From Epithemia pelagica (taxonomy: Eukaryota; Bacillariophyta; Bacillariophyceae; Surirellales; Surirellaceae), in NCBI GenBank assembly GCA_946965045.2, contig OX337232.1, positions 2,294,001 through 2,358,000 on the forward strand: a stretch of 64,000 nucleotides of DNA. The letters are read 5' to 3'. This document shows positions 39,652-50,169 of this stretch, piece by piece. The translations under genes and the position numbers were made by a program. The notes under the pieces were generated by a model, which was not told the DNA's origin, made no database searches, and saw nothing but the letters and a program-made list of their open reading frames with translations. The first letter of the stretch is position 1; every line of letters starts with the position of its first letter.

Positions 39652-40908
39652 TCAGGACAAAACCTTTTTCGATGGGTCAACATCATCCCGTTGTGCCTGG
39701 GCAAATGTCAGTAAGCGTTTGATACTGGTGAGGTACTTTCTTTGGAGTTCGCTATTCATGACATGGGCAACATTGGCGGACTCAATTTTGGCTCGTCCAG
39801 TACGAGCGTGAATCCCAACCATGGTAACTCCAATAGGCCAGGCGGCACGTCCAATTGCGACATCCATATAAGCTTGATGGGCTTGAACAAATTCTCCAGC
39901 ACGACCATATTGTGTGATTCGAGCAAGGGGTTGGAGCAGAGTGCTTTGATCCAATTGCCGCGTTTTGCAAGCCTGAAACAATGGACCAATATAATCACGA
40001 CACTGCCGTGCTGTTTTTGTCTCTCTTTTCCCCGCCATCGAATGCTTAACACTGTCTGGACGAGATGCAAGTTGACGTTCCCATTCCATTAGCAACCCTT
40101 GAAAGTAGTCTAATATTTGATCGTGAGGATCTTTGCCTTCCCAAGGTATCGGAGAAACTTTCTTGTTTGAGCTTTGTTGCTTTGAACTGTCTCCGGATGT
40201 TGCTTGTATTTGTCGTTGATCGTTTTCGTCCATCTGCGATGCGTTTGAGCCATGATCTTTAGCAATACTAGTCGATCCACTCGAATCATGACCAACTTTG
40301 GGAAAATGTTCTTTATTGGTTGCCTTGTCATCATCGTCCTCAGGATCGTCTTTTTCCAGAAACGGATTTCGGATACGATGACCCTTTTCAAGCTGATATT
40401 CTCGTCGTTCCGACTGTCCCAAAAGTGATTTTGTTCTTCCTTCCATTGCCTGATTTAATCGATCTTGGCGAGCCTTGTCATCCATTCGCTCCCCAAACAA
40501 CCGAATGGGCAAACCCAAAAGGCGAAGTCGACGCGTCAATTCCAAAGGCGGGAAAATTTTCCCTGTCGAAGATTTTTGTTTGTCATTTTCGTCACGGGGC
40601 TTCAAAATTTTGCTATCGTCGTCGTTTATTTTCACACGCTTCGACTTGGGTACATCGTCATTGTGTCTACTCAAATTGCCATCCACTATTATGTCCGTCG
40701 TCGTGCTAGGTAATGGTTTATCTTTCTTCTCAATGCGTGAACTCGACGATGACGATCTGGCTTCCAATTCGGCTTGCTGATGTTCTTCTTCGATTTGACG
40801 TAAATCAGCTGCTCGAAGGAAGGAACTCTCTTCTTTGTTGCCTGCACGTTTCTTGGCCTCTCGCAAAGCCTTGCGCTTACGCGCCATTTCACGCTTCAGC
40901 GCATCCAT
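39652..40908 (-). CDS. PRP18: Pre-mRNA splicing factor PRP18
   Basis: A single-exon gene of 418 residues from the ATG at 40908. The N-terminus is a basic coiled coil (LKREMARKRKALREAKKR). The motif LGLPIRLFGER is the short SFM motif shared by PRP4 and PRP18. The C-terminal domain, about residues 265-410, matches Prp18: ILDYFQGLLMEWERQL, ARQCRDYIGPLFQACKTRQL, AAWPIGVTMVGIHAR and AHVMNSELQRKYLTSIKRLL, including the conserved loop around PIGVTMVGIH. Prp18 works with the U5 snRNP in the second step of splicing by aiding 3' splice-site use. It is somewhat longer than human PRPF18 (342 residues) because of a charged middle section. Confidence 0.93.
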   Translation of the reverse strand: MDALKREMARKRKALREAKKRAGNKEESSFLRAADLRQIEEEHQQAELEARSSSSSSRIEKKDKPLPSTTTDIIVDGNLSRHNDDVPKSKRVKINDDDSKILKPRDENDKQKSSTGKIFPPLELTRRLRLLGLPIRLFGERMDDKARQDRLNQAMEGRTKSLLGQSERREYQLEKGHRIRNPFLEKDDPEDDDDKATNKEHFPKVGHDSSGSTSIAKDHGSNASQMDENDQRQIQATSGDSSKQQSSNKKVSPIPWEGKDPHDQILDYFQGLLMEWERQLASRPDSVKHSMAGKRETKTARQCRDYIGPLFQACKTRQLDQSTLLQPLARITQYGRAGEFVQAHQAYMDVAIGRAAWPIGVTMVGIHARTGRAKIESANVAHVMNSELQRKYLTSIKRLLTFAQAQRDDVDPSKKVLS

Positions 40909-41177
40909 TTCGGCGTTCCTTTATGACAATATGGGAAGTAGTATTGTAGACTTGATTTATATCGAATATTTGTAGTGGCTTGGTTCTTGGTTCCACAAGG
41001 GTCTCTTCTCTCGCGAATCTGATACGGGACTCAGAGGCGACCTTCATGCTTATAAATCAGCGACCGACCCTACCTATGGAAGAAAAAAGTGTCAAACGAT
41101 AGAAGAGATCGAGCCTGTTAGGAGTACTTTGAGGCGGCTGTCCTACCGGTAGTACTAAAAGCTCATAGCATTCACTA

Positions 41178-44100
41178 CTATGTATCTTCACGCGCTCTTT
41201 GAAGACGGAGCAGCTGCTCAAGACGTTGCACTGGCGACACAGCAGCGTCACTGCTACGCTGTGCCTGTGCCAACAAAAGCTGGTGGCTTGGGATGCTTGC
41301 TGGAACTCGATTGATGGCGAATGTGTGAGGCAATTCTTGTGGTTGGATCAAGCTCCTGTTAATTAACACATTGGTCGACAACGGTGGATTTGCAGCAATT
41401 GCCCTCGTATGTGGTGCCAATGAACGAAGATCTGCCTGGTACATTGTTTTTGGAACCTGTAGAATAGGATCTATGGCTGCTGGGTGATGTTGTCTTACTG
41501 TAGTAGAGCTCGGAAGAAGAGACACTGGAACCGCAGCTCCCGCCCCAAAACTACGCATAGTAGGGAGCAATGTTCCTGGTTGTTGGATTTGTCGACTGAC
41601 CAGATCTGCAGGCTGCTTTTGAAGAGCATCATGAAAAGGGTTTTATTGTATATTAGTTCATCACATGACCCTCAGAAGCATTTGTTGGAACCTATTGTGA
41701 CCTGACTGATGGTCGCCCTTATAACGGTCGGGATTAGCGCTGTGGCCTCTATAACGGTCGGGATTAGCGCCTTGGGATTCGACTACTGGGGAAACTATGT
41801 ACGGGATCAGGTCAGATGAATGGGAGTCGAAATAGGTCTTACTCCCACGGGGACACAAAAAAACACTGAATACGATTAGGATAACGAAAACAAAATATTA
41901 GTAATGAGATCATAAGTTTGGGAAAACAAAACCTAATAGGCCAGTCTTAAAGTGTTCTAGCACGCTTCGAAGCGAAAGGAGATCGCTCGAGACAACAATG
42001 GCTACGGTAGACGACTTATCACTGAAGCACCTACGTTTGCAGACGTTTGATGGAAAGCACGAAAATTTCCAAGTTTGGTTCATGAACTTTCGTTCATATG
42101 CAGTGGCGCATGGATTCAAGTCGGCGATCAGCAAAGATGGGCCTGACACTGACTTGCCTTTGCGGGACGATTCACCTCTTGATACCGATACAACAGTGGC
42201 AGGAAAACAAACTTTGGCTAAGAAGAAGAATGCGGCAGCCTTTTGTGCCTTGAACCTTGCGATGACAAGCCCTCAAATGATCCGAATGTTGACCGAAGCT
42301 CAGACGGATGAATGGCCCGATGGTTTGGCTTGGAAGGTGATTGCTGCATTGCACAAGAGATTCAAACCGACATCGAAGATTGAGATGCGACGGTTGTTGG
42401 GTAAAGTGGCAATGACCAAGAAAGAAGATCCGACTACTCTGTTCAGCCAAATTGGGCAGATTGAAAATATGTTCAACGTGTCGATTGATGATGAGGAGAA
42501 AATTGCGATCGCGATTGAAGCAGCTCCGCGAGAATACCAGTCGATTATTGTGTCGGAACAACGCCAGCAGGGTGCAGCATTGACGTCGGACCACATCGAA
42601 GACGTTATGCGGTTGCACTGGCGTGCACTTTATGGTCAGCGCACCAAGAATTTCCTGCAAGACGACGGAGACGAAGACAACGAGATTGGTCTCGCAGCTG
42701 GAGACAAACAAGGTTCAACGTCAGGAAAGTCAAAGTCAAGCAAGAAAAGTGGGTAAGGTGACGGTAAGAAGACTTAAAAATTCAAGGGCAAGTGCCATCA
42801 TTGCGGAAAAGTCGGGCACAAGGCCGCAGACTGCTGGATAAAACCCGAGAACAAAGACAAGAGGCCCGAATGGTACAAGGTCGAGGAGCATGGCAAAGTG
42901 GCAAAGGACAGTGGTGAGACGGATGTCGAAGGCAGCGTTGAAATCATCACTTGTGCGGTCGACTTACCTCCATTGATCCCTCGGAACATGGTATGGTTGG
43001 ATACCGATGACGAGGACGAACACAACGAATACGAAGAACTTCCTGATTCGGTACTCGATCACGAGATCGTGAGCGACACCGACGACGAAGAGACAGAAGG
43101 CGAAGACGAAGACCATGATTGGATCAGTTTGTTGGGTGAAGAGGACGATGAAAGCATCGACGACTCGTTGGTTGTTGTATCAGATGATGAAGAAGAAGTG
43201 GACAGGGAGATCTGCTGTGCCGGTATGGCGAAGGAAATGGAATTCCCAGCCATCCAAAGTCTCCTGACAGATCCGAATGTATGGATCGCAGACACAGGAG
43301 CGACGACGCATATGACCCCGTTTCGCGTCGGAATGGTTGATGTCAAGAAACAACATGATGAGAAAGGGATCACCATGGGCAACAATAAAACAGAAAAGGT
43401 CGTGGAAGTTGGCAACTTACCTGGAGTGTTGCACGACAAGAATGGGAACGCGCTCAACCGTGTGAAGATGCAAGATGTCAGCGTGGTTCCAAGCGGTGGA
43501 TTCAACCTGTTCAGCATCACGAAAATGCAGATGAGTGGATGGAAATTGGAAGGAGACAAACAGTCAATCCGACTTACCAAGAATGGGCAGGAAATCATCT
43601 TCGATATCAAGATCCAAACGCCCAAGGGAGTGATTTTTGCCGCGTATTTTGAAAGGACCGAGTTGGGAAACGCAGCGACAAGTGAAGAACAAATCAAAAT
43701 GACAATGGAACAGGCTCATGAGAAACTGGGTCACATCGGAGAGAAAGCAGTAATCGAAACAGCCAAGAAACTTGGATGGAAACTCACCAAGACAACGATG
43801 CCAAAATGTGCAGCTTGTGCAGCTGGAAAGGCAAAACAGAAGAACTTGCCGCGAAATGAGAACGGAGAAGATGACAGGGAACACGATGACGAGAAACAAC
43901 TTTGTGCTTACCTTGACATGGCTTCGATCAAGAAGAAGCAAGACATGCCAATTCCGTCGAAGCCGCAGTGGAGAATCTTGGTGGTTCATCCGAAAGTCCA
44001 GCTCAAGCTTTCCGAGTTCTATGATGCCAAGGATGAGATGCCAGAGGACACATGTGAGAAAATGGCATTGATGAAACAACATGGTGTGTCCATCACTCAC

Positions 44101-47100
44101 CTTCGGTTGGACAATGCAGGCGAGAACAAGGCCTTGCAAAAACGGTGTCAAAATGAAAAGTGGCAACTTGGAATCCATTTCGAGTTCACTGCCCGTGATA
44201 CACCCCAGCAAAACTCTGTCGCTGAGGTGGGATTTGCTACCGTGATGAATCGAGCACGTGCGATGATGCACCGTGCTAATATCCCCATCGAAATCCGCTT
44301 CAAGTTGTGGCACGAGGCTTGCATGACGGCAACGCTTTTGGACGGCTTGGTTGTTGTGGATCATGGGGGAAGATCTGCGACTCGATACGAACACATTTGG
44401 GGGAAAGTGCCAACGTTCGCGAAACACTTGCGAGTATGGGGGGAAGCCGGAACGGTCAAGATTAAGACTAAAACTTTCCTGAAATTGATGGACAAAGGAG
44501 TACATTGTTTCTTCGTGGGGTATGCACGCGATCATCCGGGTGACTGTTATGGGATGTTTGATCCTAAAACGGGTCGTGTTCGGGAATCACGTGACGTGAC
44601 TTGGCTAAAGCGGCTATACTACAAGAAACCTCCTAATGCCAAGGAACTACTCCCTCCTGAAAGAAAATAGTGCACGAATTTTGAAAAAAAACGATATCTC
44701 AACGAGCGAACGTCCTTTTTTCCTAAAATTTTTTTCCCTAGAAAGCTCTACTCATTAGCTCTATATTGGTGTATAACTTATATGTTCGATTCTTGCAAGG
44801 GGATGAGATATGACCGTTCAAAAGGCGCCATTTCGAGCTTTGCTTTTCAGTGCCCACCGGTTGAGACTTCTATGGCGCCTATGAACACGTCCTCTTCAGG
44901 GCGGCCCCCCAGGGCATCAAAGTTTAAGGCTCTGCGTGAAACAGACAAGATTCGTATTGTTTCGATGCTCAATTCCATGGTCAATCAAGGCACCTTTGGC
45001 CATGGTTCCATTGCTTTTGTTGCTCGAGAGATGGGTCTTGGCAGGTCGACCATAAGTAGGGTTTGGAGTGGCGCGCGCGTCACACGTGCCACAGGCATAA
45101 TTCACTCGCCTGAATTTTCGAGGAAGTTGAGCGCGCGTGGTCGAAGGCCTAAGTTTTCACCTTCCACGATTAGATCGAGAGTAAAAGCCCTTCCGTTGAT
45201 GGCACGGACCACAAGGCAAAATCTCTCCCTCGCGTTGAAGGTTTCTCACACCACGGTGAACTCGTGGGTGAAAAAAGGCATCCTTCGAAGCCACAGAAAC
45301 ATGTTGAAGCCTACGTTGACTGAACAAAACAAGTTGTCTCGCCTTCTCATGGCAACCTCCTTTATCAAAGAGAAAGAAGGCAAGGAAGGTGAGTATGAGT
45401 ATGAGGATATGTATGATCTGGTTCATGTGGACGAGAAGTGGTTCTATCTTTCCCAGGATGGGCAAAGATTTGTGTTGACAGACGATGAAAAAAACCCACA
45501 TCGCACTGTCAAGCACAAGAGTCATGTCACCAAGGTGATGTTTCTCTGTGCCGTTGCAAGGCCTCGCTTCATCCCCTATCTAAACAAGTGGTGGGATGGC
45601 AAGATTGGTATCTGGCCCATTGGTGAGTGGGTTCCTGCAAAAAGAGATTCTGCAAATCGTCGCAAGGGAACTCCTGTGTGGAAAAACACAAGCATTACAA
45701 GAGATGTCTACAGAGCTCTACTGGTTGAAAAGGTGTTGCCAGGCATTATAGAGAAATGGCCAGTGGAGGACAGGAAGGAAAGGGTGGTAAGGATCCAACA
45801 GGATGGTGCAAAATCTCACATCTCTGACGACGACCCTGAGTTTCTTGAGTTCCTAAAAGATCTGAAGAATGAAGGTCAGTTGGATGCCAGTCTGTACACT
45901 CAGTCTCCCAATAGTCCAGATACCAATATCTGTGACTTGGGGTTCTTCAGGGCCATTCAGAGTGCAAGTTTGATTGTTGGATCGTGCGAAAAGGCTTTGA
46001 TTGACTCTGTGACAAAGGCTTTTGCTGAGTATCCTAGAGAAAAACTGAACAGGACCTGGTTGACACTGCAATCCTGTTTCAACAGGATTATTGAAGAAGA
46101 TGGTGGGAATGACTACCAGATCCCCCACCTGAACAAGGAGGGTCTGGAGCGCAAAGGTCAGCTCCCTACTGTCTTGGATGTCACAAAGGCATTCGACCCA
46201 AACAACAATTTGCATGTAATGGAATAGGAACACTAATGCCTAATCCTACTAAATGAATACCTGGCCGACCTCCACTTGATTCAGGAGGCGGCCAGGGGCT
46301 ACGGCCAATGATTGTCATCATAGGACCCTTAATGGATTATTTGTTGTTATGGTTGTGTTGCTCTTGTTGTGTTTTCTCGTGTGGTTGGAAGGAGACGAAT
46401 GAGTTTTTCTCGCGTTAGGACACGCCGGGTTGTAGGAACTGAAGCCATGGATCAACCCGGGGGGCACGTGTCACTGGTTTATGTTCATCTACGAAATCAG
46501 GGTGGAGTTCGACTCCGAATGAGCCAGCCGTCCTCCTGTAGGTTTGTACCAGAGCCTACGAGAGTTTTTAACGCGACTAAAATAACCAAAAAAAAATCGT
46601 GCACTATTTTCTTTCAGGAGGGAGTACAAACCAATCCAGTCGTGGATGCTGAGGCTGCATCGAATCAAGGAGAGGGTCGCGGAAATGGTCGCGAAAACGA
46701 TGGCCAAGACGACCATGGCGGAAACGACGGCGATGTGGACGACAACAACTCCAACAATGAAGATGAACCGGATGATCCGATGCCTGAGGTGAACATGAGC
46801 ACAGGCAATGACGAATCCACGGCTCCAGTGCGGAATATTGTGATTCCGGAGCCCGTTGAAACAGCGACGACGCGAACAGGTCGTACTGTACGAGCACCAC
46901 AAAGGTTGATTGCTGAAATTGGACAAGCCGTGTTGTCCAAAGCAGAACAGAACTACTACCATGCCCTTCAGGCATTGGACTCTGATGCCGACAGCTTCCT
47001 GGATGAAGAATTGGCCATGGTGGGTGCCGGATTGGGGCAAGGCATCACGAATACAAAAGAGCTCAAGGTGATGACCTTCGATGAGGCAATGGCCCAAGCC

Positions 47101-49273
47101 GACAAGGATGCATGGGTGAAGTCAGTTGATGAAGAGCACCAACGCATGATTGATTGTGGCGTTTGGGTGCCCATTCGGAAAGAAGATTTGCCTCCCAATT
47201 GCGACATCATCGATTCAACCTGGTCTATGAAGAAAAAGGCCAGTGGAAAGTATCGTGCTCGTTTGGCAGCTCGGGGTTTCAAACAACGCAAAGGAGTGTC
47301 ATACGATCGTGATGATTTATTTGCACCGGTGGTCAACGAACTCACCGTGAAAATTGCCTTTGTGATGATGATTTTGGCTGGGTGGTACGCCCATTTAATG
47401 GACGTGAAAGGGGCTTTTCTGAAATGTGGATTTCGCACGCAACACAAAGTGGCAATGGAAGTCCCAAGAGGTTTTGAGAAATTCTATCCCTACGGTTGGT
47501 TGTTGCTTCTGTTGAAGACGCTCTACGGATGCAAGCAAGCCGCTAAGATGTTTTGGGAATTTCTGTTGAAATTGATGCAGAGTATGGGCTTTGATCGAAG
47601 CAAAGCCGACCCTTGCTTGTATTTTGCTTGGACGCAATTTGGGCTTATCTTGTTTCTGTCCTACATTGACGATATGATTCTGATGGGGAATAAAGACGGA
47701 GTCATGCATTTCCGCGAAATTTTCAAGGGAAAGGTTGATGTTGATGATATTGGACCGTTGGATGAATATTTGGGAAAGCAAGATTGAATTTTGTACTGAA
47801 CAACGCACAGTCAAAATTACCCAACCAGTTCTTCTTCGCAGTTTTGGGGACGAATTTGGAGTGGGGGAGGGTACATCAAAAACACCTGCTGTACCACACA
47901 GTACACTACAACCTGGAGATGAGAGTTCGCGTTTGGATGCTAAGGGCACATTTCGAGTTCGGTCCGGGATTGGAAAACTGTTGTACTTGATGTAATGGAG
48001 TCGCCCTGACATCTCAAATGCCGTTCGGGATTTGAGTCGGTTCATGCAGGAACCTTCTCTTGCGCATGACAAGGCAATGCGACGCTTGATGGAATACTGC
48101 GTCTCAACCGAACAGCGCCGTCTTTTGCTTAAACCTGAAGGACAGTGGGATGGAACAGCCGATTACGAGTTTGAGATCTGTGGCCGTTCTGACAGTGACT
48201 ACGCGAAACAGCACGATCGCAAGAGTGTTAGTGGAATTTCGGTGTTTCTCAACGGTGCACCTATTCAAACGAAAAGCAAGACTCAGAGCATCATAACCCT
48301 GAGCGTTACGGAAGCCGAATTGGTGGCTGCTGTGGACTGTGTGCAGACGATGTTGTTCGCTCGGCAAATTATTCTCAGTATGGGGCTTAAGGTGAAACTA
48401 CCCATGCTACTTGAAATGGACGACAAAGGGGGGAAAGATATCATCAATTCGTGGGCAGTTGGTGGTCGGACACGTCACATTGATGTCCGAATGTTCTTCC
48501 TTCGAGAACTCAAGGAAGAAGGAATTCTCAAATGCAACTGGATCAGCACTGACGACAATTCTGCGGACCTCTTCACCAAGAATCTTGATGGTCCCACCTT
48601 TCTTCGTCATGGGTTGGTCTATGTGGCCGATTGAAGTCAACCACAAGGGGAGGGTGTTGGAACCTATTGTGGCCTGACTGATGGTCGCCCTTATAACGGT
48701 CGGGATTAGCGCTGTGGCCTCTATAACGGTCGGGATTAGCGCCTTGGGATTCGACTACTGGGGAAACTATGTACGGGATCAGGTCAGATGAATGGGAGTC
48801 GAAATAGGTCTTACTCCCACGGGGACACAAACAAACACTGAATACGATTAGGATAACGAAAACAAAATATTAGTAATGAGATCATAAGTTTGGGAAAACA
48901 AAACCTAATAGGCCAGTCTTAAAGTGTTCTAGCAGCATTTGTGAACAACGTACAACATGGGACTCACGTTTTGCTGGGATATTGGTTTATCGGTAGCACC
49001 CCGAAGAAGCTCATCAATGATCACCTTCCTTTCCTCATTTTCTGTGTTGACTCTGCGCAGTACTTCGACAGTTTTCGATATGAGATCAACACGGCTCAGA
49101 AGAGGATTGTCATCATGTCCACTCTTTAGCTGTCCACGTCTTGCACGTTCTTCCGCCTCGGCCTGAACCCCAGGGTCGATTTCCAGCAAAAGTGACATTA
49201 AGTCATCAAATCCCTTGTTTACATCATTCCTCCGCCTCTTTTCTCTGTGACGTTTTCTCTCAGAGCGCGACAT
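41178..49273 (-). CDS. bHLH transcription factor gene with retrotransposon in its intron
   Basis: The first exon seen is 49273-48968 and the last is 41612-41178. Together they encode 246 residues if the 7355-nt intron is spliced; donor GTGAGT at 48967 and acceptor AAAAGCAG at 41613 are in phase 0. Without the inserted element the intron would be 98 nt. Exon 1 encodes the basic region SERKRHREKRRRNDVNKGF with the DNA-contacting Glu and Arg residues, helix 1 (FDDLMSLLLEID), a loop, and helix 2 (LLSRVDLISKTVEVLRRVN). The last exon is low-complexity, Gln/Ala/Pro-rich, typical of activation regions. The protein would bind E-box-type DNA as a dimer. An in-frame ATG further upstream (49414) is cut off by a TAG at 49337-49339, so initiation at 49273 is assumed. 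Confidence 0.75.
41683..41962 (+). repeat. Left LTR of copia-1
   Basis: 280 bp, starting TG and ending CA. It contains two copies of ATAACGGTCGGGATTAGC 30 bp apart (41720-41740 and 41750-41770), possible U3 control sites. The 12-bp palindrome CGCTTCGAAGCG follows directly, at the expected primer-site position. Confidence 0.95.
41998..42753 (+). CDS. copia-1 Gag (retrotransposon capsid region)
   Basis: The ATG at 41998 opens 252 residues ending at TAA 42754-42756. It has the copia Gag layout: LRLQTFDGKHENFQVWFMNF at the start, WKVIAALHKRFKPTSKIEMR in the middle and a basic Ser/Lys end. The zinc knuckle (CHHCGKVGHKAADC) lies in the same frame 13 codons after the stop, followed by protease. Gag and Pol are therefore one frame broken by two TAA codons, 42754-42756 and 42775-42777. 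Gag packages element RNA in virus-like particles. Confidence 0.8.
44650..46624 (+). mobile_element. Plant-type mariner element nested in copia-1
   Basis: The 1975-bp element has inverted ends of about 28 bp beginning CTCCCTCCTGAAAGAAAATA, flanked by TA at 44648-44649 and 46625-46626. The CTCCCTCC start equals that of plant Stowaway and mariner-like elements. It contains one transposase gene. It lies within the copia-1 pol gene, so it arrived after that element. Confidence 0.92.
44782..46227 (+). CDS. Mariner-like transposase, plant type (DD38-39D)
   Basis: An uninterrupted frame of 481 residues from the ATG at 44782 (an alternative ATG lies 30 codons on). N-terminal helix-turn-helix motifs include SIAFVAREMGLGRSTISRVW and LSLALKVSHTTVNSWVKKG. 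The catalytic Asp residues are D217 in LVHVDEKWFY, D341 in IQQDGAKSHI and D380 in SPNSPDTNICDLGFF. The second and third are 38 residues apart, close to the DD39D class of plant mariner-like elements rather than animal DD34D. It cuts and pastes at TA sites. The intact frame and near-perfect ends suggest a recent, possibly active copy. Confidence 0.93.
   Translation: MFDSCKGMRYDRSKGAISSFAFQCPPVETSMAPMNTSSSGRPPRASKFKALRETDKIRIVSMLNSMVNQGTFGHGSIAFVAREMGLGRSTISRVWSGARVTRATGIIHSPEFSRKLSARGRRPKFSPSTIRSRVKALPLMARTTRQNLSLALKVSHTTVNSWVKKGILRSHRNMLKPTLTEQNKLSRLLMATSFIKEKEGKEGEYEYEDMYDLVHVDEKWFYLSQDGQRFVLTDDEKNPHRTVKHKSHVTKVMFLCAVARPRFIPYLNKWWDGKIGIWPIGEWVPAKRDSANRRKGTPVWKNTSITRDVYRALLVEKVLPGIIEKWPVEDRKERVVRIQQDGAKSHISDDDPEFLEFLKDLKNEGQLDASLYTQSPNSPDTNICDLGFFRAIQSASLIVGSCEKALIDSVTKAFAEYPREKLNRTWLTLQSCFNRIIEEDGGNDYQIPHLNKEGLERKGQLPTVLDVTKAFDPNNNLHVME
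48655..48934 (+). repeat. Right LTR of copia-1
   Basis: 280 bp, nearly identical to the left LTR, and preceded by the polypurine tract. The doubled 21-bp motif recurs at 48692-48712 and 48722-48742. Confidence 0.95.
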
Positions 49274-49336
49274 CTTTTGAAGATCCTCTTGGGTTAACGA
49301 GTCATCATCCTCATCAACCGAGGAAATGCCTCGTTT

Positions 49337-49414
49337 CTATCTCTCACGCATTGCGTCAGAACTACTGCACTCGGAACGAGGGTGATTTGTCTTGCTTGCA
49401 TGATCTGACGCCAT
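49337..49414 (-). other. In-frame upstream extension of bHLH gene ending in TAG
   Basis: An ATG at 49414-49412 is in the bHLH frame and codes 25 residues before TAG at 49339-49337. The frame then runs on through an acidic stretch (SSVDEDDDSLTQEDLQKM) into the basic region. It may be the original N-terminus broken by a nonsense change, or a uORF. Confidence 0.4.
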
Positions 49415-49673
49415 CTCCTCGTTGGAATCAGGTTTCCTAGAATCTTCGAACCTTCGGTGATAGTGCGAGGTTCCTTGTCGCCACAGAGCAGAGGGGAGTT
49501 CGTATGCACTTTCCGTAGTCCGTAGTCACCGGAGCATTCCCGTGTCCCGTGCCATGTAGTTCGGACTATGCACCATGGTTTATCGTTTATCGTCTTCTTG
49601 ACGACTCGTATTGATTCACATAATTTTACTTGGTAAGGAACTTCAAGGTACAGAATTCCTCTTGCGTGCCTGA

Positions 49674-49980
49674 TGACAAAAGGTGAAGGACTCCGGTCGT
49701 TACGACACAACAATCAAAGATACAACAAAGCGTTAGACAATTCAAGGCACCAACCACGCAGCCAATTCCCCACGGGTCAAGGAAAGGGCCAGCAACTACT
49801 AGAAGAGTAGGTAGGACACAAAGAGATGTGATGATGATGCTTTTTAGAATTGTGAGTGTTATCGTCTATGTTAGTGCTTGTTGTTGTTGTTCCCCCTTTT
49901 CCATCCATTTGTACTAGGTACGTAGAAATCTACACGCAGCATTGCTGGTTCGTGTGCATCTGACATCTAGATCGCATTCA
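49674..49980 (-). repeat. 3' LTR of copia-2 (left)
   Basis: 307 bp, bounded TG...CA and identical by eye to the right copy, indicating recent insertion or gene conversion. Confidence 0.93.
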
Positions 49981-50169
49981 ATCGTCCCAAGATATCGCAC
50001 ATGTTCATGGATGATGTCTAGCTCATGTCCAAGGCCATTGAAAGCGCCTCCTATCGTATTTCCTTTCTCTCCATTGTCTAAACTACGATCTACATGTGCT
50101 AGGTGTTTGTATATTATGACGTCACAGCCAGATGAAACCACTAGGTATTGATCGTGACTCATCGTACGA

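Larger units (their letters stand above)
42778..48634 (+). pseudogene. copia-1 Pol (protease, integrase, RT, RNase H), broken
   Basis: The zinc knuckle CX2CX4HX4C lies at 42793-42834, then protease (WIADTGATTHM), the GAG-pre-integrase HEKLGHIG motif and integrase acidic residues in LRLDNAGENKAL and DTPQQNSVAEVGF. The frame is interrupted at 44650 by the mariner element and resumes at 46627. Removing 1977 bp (element plus one TA) leaves the frame intact. Reverse transcriptase has ARLAARGFKQRKG and the YIDD active site (LSYIDDMILMG). A one-base frameshift occurs near 47780 (after LDEYLG), and TAA at 47993-47995 lies between KLLYLM and WSRPDIS. RNase H and the C-terminus (IDVRMFFLRELKEEG) follow to 48634. 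It cannot make a full Pol in this form. Confidence 0.88.
41683..48934 (+). mobile_element. Copia LTR retrotransposon (copia-1), non-autonomous copy
   Basis: Two 280-bp LTRs (TGTTGGAACC ... TTCTAGCA) at 41683-41962 and 48655-48934 differ at about two positions. The 5-bp target duplication is GCATT (41678-41682 and 48935-48939). The order gag, protease, integrase, reverse transcriptase, RNase H is that of Ty1/copia. A polypurine tract (ACAAGGGGAGGG) abuts the right LTR. The coding frame has three TAA stops (42754, 42775, 47993), one frameshift near 47780 and a mariner insertion (44650-46624). It sits inside an intron of the minus-strand bHLH gene, in the opposite orientation. Confidence 0.95.

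Noticed and set aside
41963-41974. CGCTTCGAAGCG after the copia-1 LTR as a tRNA-Arg half primer site
   Set aside because: The position suits a primer site, but the anticodon stem pairing fails (G31 opposite G39), so the primer cannot be named.
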